Positions 44,281 to 55,946 are shown, numbered from the stretch's first letter. The stretch: DNA of 64,000 bases from an uncultured beta proteobacterium (GCA_903889565.1 CAISYC010000061.1:186001-250000); one strand, 5' to 3'. Notes: generated from the sequence alone by a model not told the origin. Program-made: numbers and translations.

Positions 44281-45966
44281 TTACATTTTTTCCGGTGCTG
44301 AAACACCGAGCAGCAAAAGTCCATTGCGCAGGACCTGTCGCGTCGCGACCGCCAGCGCCAGCCGTGCCAGTTTGACCGACTCTTCCGGCACCAGAAACCG
44401 CGTCGAATTGTAATAACCGTGGAAATCCCCGGCCAGTTCGCGCAGATAATAGGCAATCTGATGGGGCGCGAATTCGCGTGCGGAAATTGCGATGATTTCG
44501 GGGTATTCCGCCAGTCGCTTCATCAACGCAATCTCGCGCTCTTCAACCAGCGGCGCCAGCGAGGCGTCCATGACCTGCGCGAGTTCGCCGCCCCACTGCG
44601 CGAGCACGCTGCAGACACGCGCATGCGCGTACTGCACATAGTAAACGGGATTTTCCTCGCTCTTGGCGAGGGCGAGATCGATATCGAACACGAACTCCGA
44701 GTCGGCGCGGCGGGAAACCAAAAAAAAGCGCACCGCGTCGCGGCCGACCCATTCGATCAGGTCGCGCAGCGTGACGTAGGATCCTGCGCGCTTGGATATT
44801 TTGACTTCTTCGCCGCCGCGCATGACCTTGACCATGCTGTGCAGAACATAATCAGGATAGCCGTTCGGGATGCCGAGGCCGAGCGCCTGCAGACCCGCGC
44901 GCACCCGCGTAATGGTGCTGTGATGGTCGGTGCCCTGCACATTGATGGCGCGTTTGAAACCGCGCTCCCACTTGGTCACGTGGTAGGCGACGTCCGGCAC
45001 GAAGTAGGTATAGGTTCGGTCCGACTTGCGTACGACGCGGTCCTTGTCGTCGCCGAAATCAGTGGTGCGCAACCACAACGCCCCTTCGCTCTCGTAGGTT
45101 TTGCCGCTGGCGATCAGCCCGCGCACCACCGCATCGACGCGCCCGTCGGCATAAAGGCTCGATTCGAGATAAAAGACATCGAAATGCACGTCGAATTTTT
45201 CAAGATCCGTATCCTGCTCACGTCGCAAATAGGCGACGGCGAACTGGCGGATGTTATCGAAATCGTTGATGTCGGCATTTGCGGTGACGACCGCGCCGGC
45301 AGAAGTTGCAATGCTTTTGCCGGCAAGAAAATCGCCGGCAATATCCTGCACATATTCGCCTTGGTACGCGGCTTCGGGCCATCCTGCCTCACCGGGCTTC
45401 AGGCCGCGCGCCCTCGCCTCGACGGATAGCGCAAGATTCTGGATCTGTACGCCGGCATCGTTGTAGTAAAACTCGCGGGTAACTGCATAGCCCTGTGTTT
45501 CCAGGGTTGCGGCGATGGCGTCGCCAAGTGCTGCTTGACGACCATGTCCGACATGCAAAGGGCCGGTCGGGTTGGCGGAGACGAATTCAATCTGCACTTT
45601 CTGTCCGGCACCCCTCGCGTTGCGGCCGAAAGCGGCACCCTCGCGCAAAATGCGTGCAAGCCCCGCCTGATGCGCCTCCGCTTTGAGGAAGCAATTGATG
45701 AAACCGGCACCCGCAATCTCCGTTTTTGCAAGATAGGGTGAAGGTGGCAGCGCCGTAATCAGTTCGGCAGCGATGTCCCGCGGTTTGCGTTTCAGCGCTT
45801 TGGCCAGTTGCAGGGCGAGATTACAGGCGTAATCGCCATGCTGCGCCTGCTTTGGTCGCTCGAGTGTGAATTCGATCGCTGCCGCATCCGGCGACACGGC
45901 TTTAAGCGCGATATTGAACAGACCGGCGAGATGCGACCGCAAGTCCGAATCTACGGCGGAATTCAT
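44281..45966 (-). CDS. argS: Arginyl-tRNA synthetase
   Basis: Class I synthetase charging tRNA-Arg. 561 residues. The N-terminal Add1 domain is followed by the HIGH-type motif HVGH (138-141) in [21 protein letters not shown]-like context; KMSKS counterpart KISKRAG near residue 385; C-terminal DALR anticodon domain ending [21 protein letters not shown]. Upstream of the SPOR gene on the minus strand. Confidence 0.97.
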   Translation of the reverse strand: MNSAVDSDLRSHLAGLFNIALKAVSPDAAAIEFTLERPKQAQHGDYACNLALQLAKALKRKPRDIAAELITALPPSPYLAKTEIAGAGFINCFLKAEAHQAGLARILREGAAFGRNARGAGQKVQIEFVSANPTGPLHVGHGRQAALGDAIAATLETQGYAVTREFYYNDAGVQIQNLALSVEARARGLKPGEAGWPEAAYQGEYVQDIAGDFLAGKSIATSAGAVVTANADINDFDNIRQFAVAYLRREQDTDLEKFDVHFDVFYLESSLYADGRVDAVVRGLIASGKTYESEGALWLRTTDFGDDKDRVVRKSDRTYTYFVPDVAYHVTKWERGFKRAINVQGTDHHSTITRVRAGLQALGLGIPNGYPDYVLHSMVKVMRGGEEVKISKRAGSYVTLRDLIEWVGRDAVRFFLVSRRADSEFVFDIDLALAKSEENPVYYVQYAHARVCSVLAQWGGELAQVMDASLAPLVEEREIALMKRLAEYPEIIAISAREFAPHQIAYYLRELAGDFHGYYNSTRFLVPEESVKLARLALAVATRQVLRNGLLLLGVSAPEKM

Positions 45967-46002
45967 CCTGGTCAGCTGCTTATAAGGAAGGAAAGGCGGC
46001 GC

Positions 46003-46011
46003 ATTCTAACA
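46003..46011 (-). promoter_or_regulatory. argS: Candidate extended -10 promoter of argS
   Basis: On the minus strand TGTTAGAAT, an extended -10 (TGn then TAGAAT), lies 37 bases before the argS ATG. No clear -35 is visible, as is acceptable for extended -10 promoters. The priA-argS gap is only 106 bases, so a promoter must lie here if argS is transcribed on its own. Confidence 0.35.
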
Positions 46012-46072
46012 TGCGTGGATGACGGTTCGCGGCGCCGAAACAAGGCGGGAGGCGTGTCGGTTGCCGGCTTGC

Positions 46073-48259
46073 TCAGGGCTCTTGCGGATCGATATCGAGG
46101 GCCCAACGAACCTTTCGTTCGGCCAGTTTGTCGAGCTGCCCTGCCCAAGTGCTCAAGAATCTCTGCAAAGCGGCGCGTGAGCCGGATTGAACTGTCAGTT
46201 GGGCGCGCTCCTTGCCGGCAAGTCGCGACATATTGGCGGGCACCGGATCGAAGATCGACACTTTGGAATGTGCGGTGTCAACGCAAGCGGCGGCACGTTC
46301 GAGGAATTCGATGGCCACGTCCTGTCGAGACGCTTCTGCGCGCAGGATGGCTTGGTAGCTATAGGGTGGGAGCCCGGCCTGCTTTCTCTCGGCCAGAACT
46401 TCGTTCGCGAACGCGGCATAGTCTTGGCGCTGCAAGGCGAGATACAGCGGGTGGGCAGGAAACTCGGTTTGAACCAGAACCCGGCCGGGTAAATCCGCGC
46501 GGCCGGCGCGGCCGGCTACCTGCATCAGATTGGCAAACAGGCGCTCACTGGCGCGGTAGTCTGTGCTGTAAAGAGAGGCGTCGGCATTAATTACGCAGAC
46601 CAGCGTCAGCGCCGGAAAGTCGTGGCCTTTGGCCAGCATCTGCGTTCCGACCAGAATATCCACTTCCTGCGCGTGAATCTGTCGACGCATTTCGCCCCAG
46701 GCATTTTTGCGCCGCGTACTGTCGCGATCGACGCGGAGTATCCGGGCCGACGGAAAAATGCGCGCAAGCGCGCTTTCAACCCGCTGCGTTCCCTGTCCCA
46801 ACGGAGCAAGTTCGGCATTGCCGCATTGCGTGCAATTTGCGGGAATGGCTTCCTGGTGGCCGCAGTGGTGACAACGCATCTGATGGCTTTTCAAATGCAC
46901 CACCAGTTTTACGCTGCAGCGTGGACAGCCCGAGGTCCAGCCGCAGCCGGGACAGATCAACACGGGCGCATAACCGCGCCGGTTGATATAGATGAGTGAC
47001 TGCTCGCCGCGTTTGCTTGTTTCCCGAATCGCCTTCAGCGTTGCTTGCGAAATGCCGTCGAGCAGCGTTTCGCCGCTGATATCGGTTGTTTGGATCACTG
47101 GAATTGCAGCATTGGCGCGTTGAGCGAGCGTTAACATACGGTATCGACCGCGTTGCACCTGGTGGTAGGTCTCGAGCGACGGGGTAGCCGAGCCGAGAAT
47201 AATGGGCACTGCACGCTGTTTGGCGCGCAACAGCGCGATGTCGCGCGCGGAATAGCGCAATCCTTCGGCCTGCTTGAATGAACTATCGTGTTCTTCATCG
47301 ACAATGATCAGCCCGAGACGCGGCATCGGCGTGAATACCGCGAGTCGTGTGCCCAATACAATGCCTGCATGTCCAGCCTGTGCGGCAAGCCAGCCATGTA
47401 AGCGCTCGCCCTCATTCAGTCCGCTGTTCAGGCGCACGATCGGCGTATCGGGAAAACGCGCGTGAATTCGCGTTTCGAGCTGGGGCGTTAGATTGATTTC
47501 CGGAACCAGAAACAGCGTTTGCCTGTGCTGCGTCAGGGCTGTCGCGATCAGCTCCAGATAGACTTCGGTCTTGCCGCTACCGGTGACCCCATGCAGCAGC
47601 CAAGGCGCGAAACGGTCAAACGTTCCACGGATTTCTACAACCGCTGTTTGCTGTGCATCGGTCAGGGTCGGACCGGGCAAAACTTGCGGCGGCCGAGGGG
47701 ATCCGCCGTCGGGGCGCGCGCTGATCATTTCGACCCAGCCGGCCTTGACCAGGTTCCGCAGGGCAACAACGGTTGCCGCCGGGTTCCCGGCCAATTGGCT
47801 GGCGCCGAGTCCATCGGGATGTAACGCCAGATTTTCCAACACAGCACGACGTGCGGCGGAGCGCGCAGGCAATTCTGCTGGTCGGACGTTGGTGCCGAGC
47901 GCCGTCAAGCGATAAACGCCGCGCTCGATTTTTAGCGCATTGCGTCGCCGCAGTCGCGTTGGCAAGGCGTTCATGACGACCGCGCCGATTGCGTGGTGAT
48001 AATACGCGCTGGAGAATTTCAGAAGCTCGAGCACATCGCCGGGCAGCGGTGGAAATTCGTCGAGCGATGCAATCGCCTGTCTCAGGCGCGTGGACGCTAC
48101 CAAGCTGGTATCGGCCGCCTCCACGACAACCCCAACGACAATTTTTTTTCCAAATGGAACCAGCACGATGCGACCAGGCCCGGCATTTTTGAGTCGGTCT
48201 GCTCGATAGTCGTACAGGGTATCGACAGGGACATCTAGCGCGACGCGTACGAAGGTCAT
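46073..48259 (-). CDS. priA: Primosomal protein N' (PriA helicase)
   Basis: Restarts stalled replication forks by loading the primosome. 728 residues, usual length. N-terminal 3'-end-binding domain (1-100) with VPFGKKIVVGVVV; helicase Walker A GVTGSGKT (224-231), DEEH, then GSATPSLE; zinc-binding cysteines CPGC, CPRC, CHHC and CTQC; helicase motifs V-VI in VDILVGTQMLAKGHDFP and LMQVAGRAGRADLPG. The start is preceded by a poor RBS and by the inverted repeat at 48285-48310. Confidence 0.97.
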   Translation of the reverse strand: MTFVRVALDVPVDTLYDYRADRLKNAGPGRIVLVPFGKKIVVGVVVEAADTSLVASTRLRQAIASLDEFPPLPGDVLELLKFSSAYYHHAIGAVVMNALPTRLRRRNALKIERGVYRLTALGTNVRPAELPARSAARRAVLENLALHPDGLGASQLAGNPAATVVALRNLVKAGWVEMISARPDGGSPRPPQVLPGPTLTDAQQTAVVEIRGTFDRFAPWLLHGVTGSGKTEVYLELIATALTQHRQTLFLVPEINLTPQLETRIHARFPDTPIVRLNSGLNEGERLHGWLAAQAGHAGIVLGTRLAVFTPMPRLGLIIVDEEHDSSFKQAEGLRYSARDIALLRAKQRAVPIILGSATPSLETYHQVQRGRYRMLTLAQRANAAIPVIQTTDISGETLLDGISQATLKAIRETSKRGEQSLIYINRRGYAPVLICPGCGWTSGCPRCSVKLVVHLKSHQMRCHHCGHQEAIPANCTQCGNAELAPLGQGTQRVESALARIFPSARILRVDRDSTRRKNAWGEMRRQIHAQEVDILVGTQMLAKGHDFPALTLVCVINADASLYSTDYRASERLFANLMQVAGRAGRADLPGRVLVQTEFPAHPLYLALQRQDYAAFANEVLAERKQAGLPPYSYQAILRAEASRQDVAIEFLERAAACVDTAHSKVSIFDPVPANMSRLAGKERAQLTVQSGSRAALQRFLSTWAGQLDKLAERKVRWALDIDPQEP

Positions 48260-48454
48260 AAGGATTCTGGAAGACGACTATTTATGAGAATTTGTTCGCG
48301 TGAATTCTCAAAATCGGCGATAAGGTTATTGCCGCAGAGGGAATTTTTTCATTGCCCATTCGCCTGTGGATAATTATGTTGATTAAACCGCAGGTGCCAC
48401 CACCCGGGTAATTGCCAAGCCACCCTGATTTTGCAGGATTTTTCGATAAGCTTA

Positions 48455-48490
48455 AAAATAATCCTTAATAATCAATGAATAAAATAATCC
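48455..48490. repeat. 10-bp direct repeat in AT-rich block
   Basis: AAAATAATCC occurs at 48455-48464 and 48481-48490, separated by 16 bases that include a partial third copy (TTAATAATCA, 48465-48474). The surrounding AT content is far above the rest of the window. Confidence 0.6.
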
Positions 48491-48550
48491 CATCGAGGAC
48501 GGATGGAAAGTCCGGTTTGACCGATAACCGCAAAGCCTTGCTGTGCATAA

Positions 48551-48576
48551 GTTTGCGGGGCAGACACCCCGCAAAC
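48551..48576 (-). terminator. Hairpin downstream of hemE
   Basis: GTTTGCGGGG-cagaca-CCCCGCAAAC is a perfect ten-base-pair stem 19 bases after the hemE stop. On the minus strand it is followed by TTATGC, not a proper T-run, so termination may be partial or the hairpin may stabilise the 3' end of the mRNA. It abuts the DnaA-box match at 48542-48550. Confidence 0.6.
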
Positions 48577-48595
48577 CCACGACTGGCGCGGGTTT

Positions 48596-49654
48596 TCAGT
48601 GATAGGCAACGCTAGAACCGCGTACCGTCTCGATTAGCGCCGATACGTGTTCGGGCGGCGTGTGCTGGGAAATGCCATGGCCGAGGTTAAAAACATGACC
48701 GGAGCCGCGCCCAAAGCTCTTGAGTATCGCCAATGCTTCCTTTTGCACGGCCTGCGGCGACGCCAGCAATACCGCAGGGTCGAGATTGCCCTGCAACGCA
48801 ACGCGGTCACCCACGCGCGCGCGCGCTGCGCCAATGTCGACGGTCCAGTCAAGCCCGACCGCATCACAACCAATTGCGGCAATGCTTTCCAGCCAGCCGC
48901 CACCGCCTTTGGTGAAAACGATACTGGGCACACGCAGGCCTTCGCGTTGCCGCGTCAGTCTATCTACGATTTGTTTGGTATACGCCAGTGAGAATTCATG
49001 AAACGCGCCGTGCGACAACATGCCGCCCCAGGTATCGAAAATCATCACGGCCTGGGCGCCGGCTTCAATTTGTGCATTTAGGTAATCGGTGACCGCTGTC
49101 GCATTGACGGCCAGAATCTTGTGCAATAAATCCGGTCGCCGATAAAGCATTTTTTTAACGGAGGCAAAATCTGAACTGCCGCGCCCTTCGATCATATAGC
49201 AGGCCAGGGTAAACGGACTGCCCGAAAATCCGATCAATGGCACGCTGCCGGCGAGGGCCTGGCGACACTGCCGTACCGTATCCAGAACATAACGTAAATG
49301 CACCGCCGGATCAGGTGCGCTGAGATCGCGAATTTCCCATTCTTCGCGCAGCGGACGTTCGAATTTCGGACCCTCGCCCTCGGCGAAATATAGGCCCAAA
49401 CCCATCGCATCGGGAATGGTCAGGATGTCGGAAAAAACAATCGCGGCGTCAAGCTGGTAGCGCGCAAGCGGCTGCAACGTTACTTCGGTGGCGAGATTCG
49501 GGTTCTGGCAAAGCGCCAGAAAGTTCCCGGCGCGAGCGCGCGTCTGATTGTATTCGGGCAGGTAACGCCCCGCCTGGCGCATCAGCCAGGTCGGTGTGTA
49601 AGGGGTCGCTTCACGCAGCAGCGCGCGGATAAACGTATCGTTTTGGAGTTTCAT
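48596..49654 (-). CDS. hemE: Uroporphyrinogen decarboxylase
   Basis: Converts uroporphyrinogen III to coproporphyrinogen III in haem synthesis. 352 residues from the ATG at 49652-49654, which has GGA near the optimum; the frame is open to 49882 but without similarity. Signature [13 protein letters not shown] (23-35), [17 protein letters not shown] with the catalytic Asp, and [17 protein letters not shown]-terminal [13 protein letters not shown] is conserved. It follows gltD after 80 bases on the same strand. Confidence 0.97.
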   Translation of the reverse strand: MKLQNDTFIRALLREATPYTPTWLMRQAGRYLPEYNQTRARAGNFLALCQNPNLATEVTLQPLARYQLDAAIVFSDILTIPDAMGLGLYFAEGEGPKFERPLREEWEIRDLSAPDPAVHLRYVLDTVRQCRQALAGSVPLIGFSGSPFTLACYMIEGRGSSDFASVKKMLYRRPDLLHKILAVNATAVTDYLNAQIEAGAQAVMIFDTWGGMLSHGAFHEFSLAYTKQIVDRLTRQREGLRVPSIVFTKGGGGWLESIAAIGCDAVGLDWTVDIGAARARVGDRVALQGNLDPAVLLASPQAVQKEALAILKSFGRGSGHVFNLGHGISQHTPPEHVSALIETVRGSSVAYH

Positions 49655-49734
49655 GACGGGAAGTGTACCCGAGCGCGGCGATTCCCGCATGTGATTGCGT
49701 AGGGACGCGTTAAAACAACCCCTTCGTCTGAAAA

Positions 49735-51189
49735 TCAGCGCGGCAGTAGCGAAGTTCCCATCAGGAATTCGTCTACCGCACGCGCACATTGCCGCCCTTC
49801 GCGGATCGCCCAGACCACCAGGGATTGTCCGCGGCGCGTATCGCCTGCGGCGAACACCTTCGCGACCGAGGTCGCATAACAACCCTGTCCTTCGGTTGTC
49901 GCCTTGGCATTGCCGCGCGGATCGCGCGCGACGCCGAACGATTCAAGCATGCTCTGTACGGGTGAAACAAAACCCATCGCCAGCAATACGAGATCCGCAT
50001 TCAGTTCGAATTCGGAGCCAGGCACTTCCTGCATCTTGCCGTTTTGCCATTCAACCCGCGCAACGACCAGTTTCTCGACTTTGCCGCCGCGGCCTTCAAA
50101 GCGTTTGGTCGTCAACGACCAGTCGCGCTTGGCGCCTTCTTCGTGTGACGACGAGCTACGCAGGCGTTGCGGCCAATACGGCCAGACCGGATTGTTATCC
50201 AGGTCCGGCGGCATCGGCAGCAATTCAAGCTGGGAGACGCTCGCGGCGCCGTGCCGATTGGATGTGCCGACGCAATCGGAGCCGGTGTCTCCACCACCGA
50301 TGACGACAACATGTTTTCCGCTGGCCCAGAGTTCGGCGACTTTATCGCCGGCAACGCGGCGGTTCTGCAGGGGTAGAAATTCCATCGCGAAGTGGACGCC
50401 GTCAAGTTCGCGCCCGGGAACCGGCAGGTCACGCGGGTGCTCGGCGCCACCGGCCAGCACCACCGCGTCGAATTCAGCAAGGACTGCGGCGGGCTCAATA
50501 CTGGTTGGCGCTGCATTGCCGGCACCGCATGGCGCTGCGCCGACCGCATGGTTTACCCGGAACTCGACTCCTTCCGCCTTGAGTTGTTCAATGCGGCGGT
50601 CGATGTGGGATTTCTCGAGCTTGAAATCCGGAATGCCGTAGCGCAGCAAACCGCCGACCCGGTCATTTTTTTCGAAAACAACGACGGCGTGACCGGCGCG
50701 GGCCAGCTGCTGGGCAGCGGCGAGGCCGGCCGGTCCCGAGCCGACGATGGCTACCCGCTTGCCGGTTTTAACCGCCGCCGGGCGCGGTTTGATCCAGCCT
50801 TGCTCCCACGCCTTGTCGATGATCGCGTGTTCAATGGATTTGATCCCGACCGCGTCGTTGTTGATGCGCAGCGTGCAGGCCTCTTCGCACGGCGCGGGAC
50901 AAATGCGACCGGTAAATTCGGGGAAATTGTTGGTCGAGTGCAGCGTCTCGATCGCGTTGCGCCAGTCCTGCTTGAAGACGAGATCGTTGAAATCGGGAAT
51001 GATGTTGTTGACCGGGCAGCCGTTCATGCAGAACGGAATCCCGCAGTCCATGCAGCGCGCGCCCTGAACCTTGGCCTCGGTGTCGCCGAGATGCATGACA
51101 AATTCGCGGTAATGTTTCGTGCGCGCTTCCTTGTCTTCGCTCGCCTCGTGCAGGCGCTGGTATTCGAGGAAGCCGGTGATTTTGCCCAT
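49735..51189 (-). CDS. gltD: Glutamate synthase (NADPH) small subunit
   Basis: Supplies electrons from NADPH to the large subunit through FAD and two 4Fe-4S clusters. 484 residues. N-terminal cysteines 46, 49, 54, 58 ([13 protein letters not shown]) and 97, 101, 105 (CPAPCEEAC) bind the clusters. FAD motif [12 protein letters not shown] (148-159) and NADPH motif [14 protein letters not shown]. The C-terminal [17 protein letters not shown] is family-typical. Downstream of gltB by 27 bases. Confidence 0.97.
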   Translation of the reverse strand: MGKITGFLEYQRLHEASEDKEARTKHYREFVMHLGDTEAKVQGARCMDCGIPFCMNGCPVNNIIPDFNDLVFKQDWRNAIETLHSTNNFPEFTGRICPAPCEEACTLRINNDAVGIKSIEHAIIDKAWEQGWIKPRPAAVKTGKRVAIVGSGPAGLAAAQQLARAGHAVVVFEKNDRVGGLLRYGIPDFKLEKSHIDRRIEQLKAEGVEFRVNHAVGAAPCGAGNAAPTSIEPAAVLAEFDAVVLAGGAEHPRDLPVPGRELDGVHFAMEFLPLQNRRVAGDKVAELWASGKHVVVIGGGDTGSDCVGTSNRHGAASVSQLELLPMPPDLDNNPVWPYWPQRLRSSSSHEEGAKRDWSLTTKRFEGRGGKVEKLVVARVEWQNGKMQEVPGSEFELNADLVLLAMGFVSPVQSMLESFGVARDPRGNAKATTEGQGCYATSVAKVFAAGDTRRGQSLVVWAIREGRQCARAVDEFLMGTSLLPR

Positions 51190-51216
51190 GTCTGTATCGT
51201 CCGCGATGTGTTGGCG

Positions 51217-54200
51217 TCAGGCCGCGACTTTGCTGCGATGTGCAGCGAGTTCGGCCAGTGCGCGCCGGTATTCTTTTGGGAAAACCTTGACGAAACGCGG
51301 CCGGTAAGCCGCCCATTGGTCGAGGATTCTCTGCGCATGCTCGCTACCGGTATAACGGACATGATTTTCGATCATCCGCTTGAGAATGAGCTCGTCGAGT
51401 TCGCCCATATGCCAGAGGTCGCGGTTCAATTTGCCCGCCTGTTCCGTATCGGTCAGCACCGGCTCGAGATCAACCATCGACAGGTTGCAATATTTGCTGA
51501 ATTCCCCGTCCTCATCCAGCACGTAGGCGATGCCGCCCGACATACCCGCCGCGAAGTTTCGGCCTGTCTTGCCGAGCACGACGACCGTGCCCCCGGTCAT
51601 GTATTCGCAACCGTGATCGCCGACCCCCTCGACCACCGTATGCGCACCCGAATTGCGTACGGCAAACCGCTCGCCGGCCACGCCACGGAAATAGGCTTCG
51701 CCGGCGATCGCACCGTAGAGCACGACGTTGCCGGTAATGATGTTCTGCGTCGAGTCGCCGCGGAATTTGGGCGAGGGTTGCACCGTGATGCGTCCGCCGC
51801 ACAGCCCCTTGCCGCAATAGTCGTTGGTGTCGCCGATGACATTCAGAGTGACGCCGTGGGCGAGAAAGGCGCCAAAGCTTTGACCTGCGGTACCTGCGAA
51901 TTGCACACGGATCGTATCGTCAGGCAGGCCGGCGTGGCCGAAACGTTTGGCAATTTCGCCTGAGAGCATGGTGCCGACCGTTCGATTGATGTTGCGTACC
52001 GGCATGTCGATCGTCACTTTTTCGCCGCGCTTCAATGCGCCGTCGGCGAGCTCGATCAGACGGTGGTCCAGCGCGCGAGTGAGGCCGTGATCCTGCGCCT
52101 CCTGATGGTAGCGGGCGACTTCGGTGCCGATCTGCGGCAGATGGAAAATTCGCGCGAAATCGAGCCCGCGCGCTTTCCAGTGTTCGATGCCCTTTTTGGT
52201 GTCGAGCAGATCGGCGCGGCCGATCAGGTCGTTGAATTTGCGGATGCCCAACTGCGCCATCAGGGCGCGCGCCTCTTCGGCGACAAAGAAGAAGTAATTG
52301 ATGACGTGCTCGGGCTTGCCGCGAAATTTCCTGCGCAGCACCGGATCCTGTGTGGCCACGCCGACCGGACAGGTATTGAGGTGGCATTTGCGCATCATGA
52401 TGCAACCGGAGACGACCAGCGGTGCGGTGGCAAAGCCAAACTCGTCGGCCCCCAGCAGTGCGCCGATAATGACGTCACGCCCGGTTTTCATCTGGCCGTC
52501 GGCTTGCACGACGATGCGGCCGCGCAGGCGGTTCAGGACCAGCGTCTGCTGCGTTTCGGCAAGACCCAGTTCCCATGGCGTGCCGGCATGTTTGATCGAC
52601 GACCACGGCGATGCGCCGGTGCCGCCGTCGTGTCCGGAAATGGTCACGTGATCAGCCTTGGCCTTGGCCACGCCGGCGGCGATGGTGCCGACGCCGATTT
52701 CAGAAACCAGTTTCACGCTGATTGATGCGCTTGAATTCGCATTCTTCAGATCGTGAATCAGCTGCGCCAGATCTTCGATCGAATAAATATCATGGTGTGG
52801 CGGCGGCGAAATCAGTTCCACGCCGGGCGTTGAGTAACGCAGCAACGCGATGTACTCGGAAACCTTTTTGCCGGGCAATTGGCCGCCCTCGCCGGGCTTC
52901 GCGCCCTGCGCCATCTTGATCTGAATTTGTTCCGCGGAGGCCAGGTATTCCCCGGTGACACCGAACCGCCCCGAGGCAACCTGCTTGATTTTCGACTTCA
53001 GAAGATCGCCTTCCTTCAGCACCGTGTCGGTCTCGATGTTGTCCTTGCCCAGCCGTGACGCCAGTGTTTCGCCGGCCTTGACCGGCGCGTAGCGGTTACG
53101 ATCCTCGCCGCCTTCGCCGGTGTTGGATTTGCCGCCGATTCGATTCATGGCGATCGCCAGATTGGTGTGCGCTTCGGTCGAGATCGAGCCCAGCGACATC
53201 GCGCCGGTGGCAAAGCGCTTGACGATTTCTGCGGCCGGCTCCACCTCTTCGATCGGAATCGGTTTGCACTGATCGAAACGGAATTCGAACAAGCCGCGCA
53301 GCGTCATGTGACGCTTTGACTGGTCGTTGATTATCTGCGCGTATTCCTGATAGGAAGACAGCGAATTGCTGCGGGTCGAATGCTGCAGCTTCGCGATCGC
53401 GTCGGGCGTCCACATGTGGTCTTCGCCGCGCACCCGGTAGGCGTACTCGCCGCCCGCGTCCAGCGCGCGGGCGAGCAACGGGTCGGTTCCGAACGCGGCG
53501 CGATGCACGCGTAGCGCCTCTTCGGCGACTTCAAACACGCCGATGCCCTCGACGCTCGAGGTGGTGCCGGCGAAATACTTGTCGATCAGTGTGCGCGACA
53601 GACCGACCGCCTCGAAAATTTGTGCGCCGGTATACGACATATAGGTCGAGATGCCCATTTTCGACATAACTTTGCGCAAGCCCTTGCCGATCGCCTTGAC
53701 GAAATTCTTGATTGCCTTTTTGCCGTCGAAGTCGGGCCCGAACTGGCCGTTCTTGCCGAGTTCAAGCAGGGTTTCGAGCGCCACATAGGGATGGATCGCC
53801 TCGGCCCCGTATCCGCCGAGCAATGCGAAGTGATGAACCTCGCGCGCCGACCCGGTTTCGACTACCAGACCGGTCGATGTGCGCAGGCCCTTGCCGACGA
53901 GATGCTGGTGTATGGCGGACAAGGCGAGCAGCGCCGGGATTGCGACGTGGTCGCGATCAACCTTGCGGTCGGAAATAATCAGGATTGAATAGCCGCTGCG
54001 CACTGCGTCTTCGGCTTGCGCGCGCAGCGATGCGAGGCGCGCCTCGATGGCCTGGTTGCCCCACGCCGCCGGGTAGCAGATATCGAGTTCGCAGCTTTTG
54101 AATTTGCCCTGCGTATAGCGGTCGATATGACGGATTTTTTCCATCTCGTAAAAATCGACCACTGGTTGGCTGACTTCGAGCCGCAACGGCGGATTCAATT

Positions 54201-55869
54201 CGTCGATGCCGAGCAGATTGGGTTTTGGGCCGATAAACGAAACCAGCGAGGTCACCATTTCTTCACGGATCGGGTCGATCGGCGGATTGGTCACCTGCGC
54301 GAACAGCTGTTTGAAATAGTTGTAGAGCGTCTTGTTCTTGTTCGACAGCACTGCGAGCGGCGAATCGTTGCCCATCGAGCCGGTTGCTTCCTCGCCGTTG
54401 AGTGCCATCGGCGTCATCAGGAACTTGATGTCTTCCTGCGTGTAGCCGAAGGCCTGCTGGCGGTCGAGCAGCGGCACCGCCGAGCGGTCCGGTTGTTGAC
54501 GGTCGCTTTCCACCTCGTCGAGCTTGACGCGGATGCGCTCAATCCATTCGCCGTAAGGCTTTGCCGCGGCCAGCGTTTCCTTCAGTTCCTTGTCATCGAT
54601 GATGCGGCCTCTTTCGAGATCGACGAGGAACATTTTGCCTGGCTGCAGACGCCATTTTTTGACGATTTTCTCTTCCGGTATCGGCAGGCAGCCGCATTCC
54701 GAGCCCATGATCACCAGATCATCGTCGGTGACGATGTAACGCGCAGGCCGCAGCCCGTTGCGATCGAGCGTCGCACCGATCTGCCGGCCATCGGTGAAGG
54801 CCATGGCCGCGGGTCCGTCCCACGGCTCCATCATCGCCGCGTGATATTCGTAGAAAGCGCGGCGGTTGGGATCCATCAGGGTGTGGCTTTCCCACGCCTC
54901 CGGAATCATCATCATCATGGCGTGCGAAACCGAATAGCCGGCCATCACCAGCAGTTCCAGCGCGTTGTCGAAAGACGCCGAGTCGGACTGGCCGTCGTAA
55001 ATCAGCGGCCACAGTTTTTCAAGGTCTTTGCCGAGAATCGGGCTTGAAATGGCGCCCTGCCGCGCGCGTATCCAGTTGACGTTACCGCGAAGGGTGTTGA
55101 TTTCGCCATTATGGGCGATCAGACGGAACGGATGCGCCAGATCCCAGGTCGGGAAGGTGTTGGTTGAAAAACGCTGGTGAGCCAGCGCCAGCGCCGAAAC
55201 CATCCGGGTGTCCTGCAAATCCTTGTAGTAGGCGCCTACCTGGTCCGCCAGCAGCATGCCTTTGTAGACGATGGTGCGAGCCGACATCGACGCCACGTAA
55301 AATTCCTTGCCATGCTCCAGATCGAGTGCTTGTATGGCGTGCCCCGAACTCTTGCGGATAATGTAGAGCTTGCGCTCGAGCGCATCGGTGACCGTGACGC
55401 CGCGGCCACGACCGATGAAGACCTGCCGTATGACCGGTTCGATTTTCTTGACCGATTCGCCGAGCCCGGAGTTGTCGCGCGGCACATCGCGCCAGCCGAG
55501 CAGGGTTTGCCCCTCTTCCTTGATGGCGCGCTCGATTTCATATTCACAGGCAAAGCGTGATGCAGGCTCCTGCGGCAAGAACACCATACCGACGCCATAT
55601 TGGCCCGCGGGCGGCAGTTTCACGCTTTGAAGCGACATTTCCTCGCGGAACAGGGCATCGGGAATCTGCAGCATGATCCCCGCGCCGTCGCCGGCCAGAG
55701 GATCGGCGCCCACGGCGCCGCGGTGGGTCAGATTTTTGAGGATCTGCAGGCCCTGCTCGACAATCGAATGGGATTTGGCGCCTTTGATATGGGCGACAAA
55801 GCCGACGCCACAGGCGTCATGTTCATTGGCGGGATCGTAAAGTCCCTGGGCACGGGGCGGCTGCGTCAC
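51217..55869 (-). CDS. gltB: Glutamate synthase (NADPH) large subunit
   Basis: Makes two glutamates from 2-oxoglutarate and glutamine. 1550 residues. A 19-residue propeptide precedes the N-terminal nucleophile Cys20 ([10 protein letters not shown]) of the class II glutaminase domain. The central and FMN-binding synthase domains follow, with the 3Fe-4S cysteines in [19 protein letters not shown], and a C-terminal GXGXG beta-helix. The start codon is GTG (55867-55869) with GAGG eight bases upstream. A terminator-like hairpin lies directly in front of it, and the likely promoter is upstream of that hairpin. Confidence 0.96.
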   Translation of the reverse strand: MTQPPRAQGLYDPANEHDACGVGFVAHIKGAKSHSIVEQGLQILKNLTHRGAVGADPLAGDGAGIMLQIPDALFREEMSLQSVKLPPAGQYGVGMVFLPQEPASRFACEYEIERAIKEEGQTLLGWRDVPRDNSGLGESVKKIEPVIRQVFIGRGRGVTVTDALERKLYIIRKSSGHAIQALDLEHGKEFYVASMSARTIVYKGMLLADQVGAYYKDLQDTRMVSALALAHQRFSTNTFPTWDLAHPFRLIAHNGEINTLRGNVNWIRARQGAISSPILGKDLEKLWPLIYDGQSDSASFDNALELLVMAGYSVSHAMMMMIPEAWESHTLMDPNRRAFYEYHAAMMEPWDGPAAMAFTDGRQIGATLDRNGLRPARYIVTDDDLVIMGSECGCLPIPEEKIVKKWRLQPGKMFLVDLERGRIIDDKELKETLAAAKPYGEWIERIRVKLDEVESDRQQPDRSAVPLLDRQQAFGYTQEDIKFLMTPMALNGEEATGSMGNDSPLAVLSNKNKTLYNYFKQLFAQVTNPPIDPIREEMVTSLVSFIGPKPNLLGIDELNPPLRLEVSQPVVDFYEMEKIRHIDRYTQGKFKSCELDICYPAAWGNQAIEARLASLRAQAEDAVRSGYSILIISDRKVDRDHVAIPALLALSAIHQHLVGKGLRTSTGLVVETGSAREVHHFALLGGYGAEAIHPYVALETLLELGKNGQFGPDFDGKKAIKNFVKAIGKGLRKVMSKMGISTYMSYTGAQIFEAVGLSRTLIDKYFAGTTSSVEGIGVFEVAEEALRVHRAAFGTDPLLARALDAGGEYAYRVRGEDHMWTPDAIAKLQHSTRSNSLSSYQEYAQIINDQSKRHMTLRGLFEFRFDQCKPIPIEEVEPAAEIVKRFATGAMSLGSISTEAHTNLAIAMNRIGGKSNTGEGGEDRNRYAPVKAGETLASRLGKDNIETDTVLKEGDLLKSKIKQVASGRFGVTGEYLASAEQIQIKMAQGAKPGEGGQLPGKKVSEYIALLRYSTPGVELISPPPHHDIYSIEDLAQLIHDLKNANSSASISVKLVSEIGVGTIAAGVAKAKADHVTISGHDGGTGASPWSSIKHAGTPWELGLAETQQTLVLNRLRGRIVVQADGQMKTGRDVIIGALLGADEFGFATAPLVVSGCIMMRKCHLNTCPVGVATQDPVLRRKFRGKPEHVINYFFFVAEEARALMAQLGIRKFNDLIGRADLLDTKKGIEHWKARGLDFARIFHLPQIGTEVARYHQEAQDHGLTRALDHRLIELADGALKRGEKVTIDMPVRNINRTVGTMLSGEIAKRFGHAGLPDDTIRVQFAGTAGQSFGAFLAHGVTLNVIGDTNDYCGKGLCGGRITVQPSPKFRGDSTQNIITGNVVLYGAIAGEAYFRGVAGERFAVRNSGAHTVVEGVGDHGCEYMTGGTVVVLGKTGRNFAAGMSGGIAYVLDEDGEFSKYCNLSMVDLEPVLTDTEQAGKLNRDLWHMGELDELILKRMIENHVRYTGSEHAQRILDQWAAYRPRFVKVFPKEYRRALAELAAHRSKVAA

Positions 55870-55885
55870 GGATTACCTCGCGGGT

Positions 55886-55914
55886 AAAAAAGGCCGGTTG
55901 AATATCAACCGGCC
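55886..55914 (-). terminator. Terminator-like hairpin in the gltB leader
   Basis: On the minus strand GGCCGGTTGA-tat-TCAACCGGCC (55892-55914) is a perfect ten-base-pair stem followed at once by TTTTTT (55886-55891). By form this is a strong intrinsic terminator. The gltB GTG is only 16 bases beyond the T-run, leaving no room for a promoter in between. It may end dgt transcription, attenuate gltB, or both. Confidence 0.75.
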
Positions 55915-55946
55915 TGAATTTGCAAAAAACACGGCGAAACGTTTGA

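Larger units (their letters stand above)
48260..48595. other. AT-rich priA-hemE intergenic region with DnaA-box matches
   Basis: 336 bases with no ORF I can support. Two sequences match the E. coli DnaA-box consensus TTWTNCACA in the minus-strand sense: TTATCCACA (48365-48373) and TTATGCACA (48542-48550). Between them lies a very AT-rich block (about 48428-48490) holding the exact direct repeat AAAATAATCC (48455-48464 and 48481-48490). Near priA, TGAGAATT-N10-AATTCTCA (48285-48310) is an inverted repeat. The region is the promoter region of priA and the 3' end of hemE. No further structure is recognisable to me as a known RNA. Confidence 0.5.

Noticed and set aside
54016-55047. A 343-codon plus-strand open frame
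   Set aside because: Antisense to gltB and explained by its codon bias.
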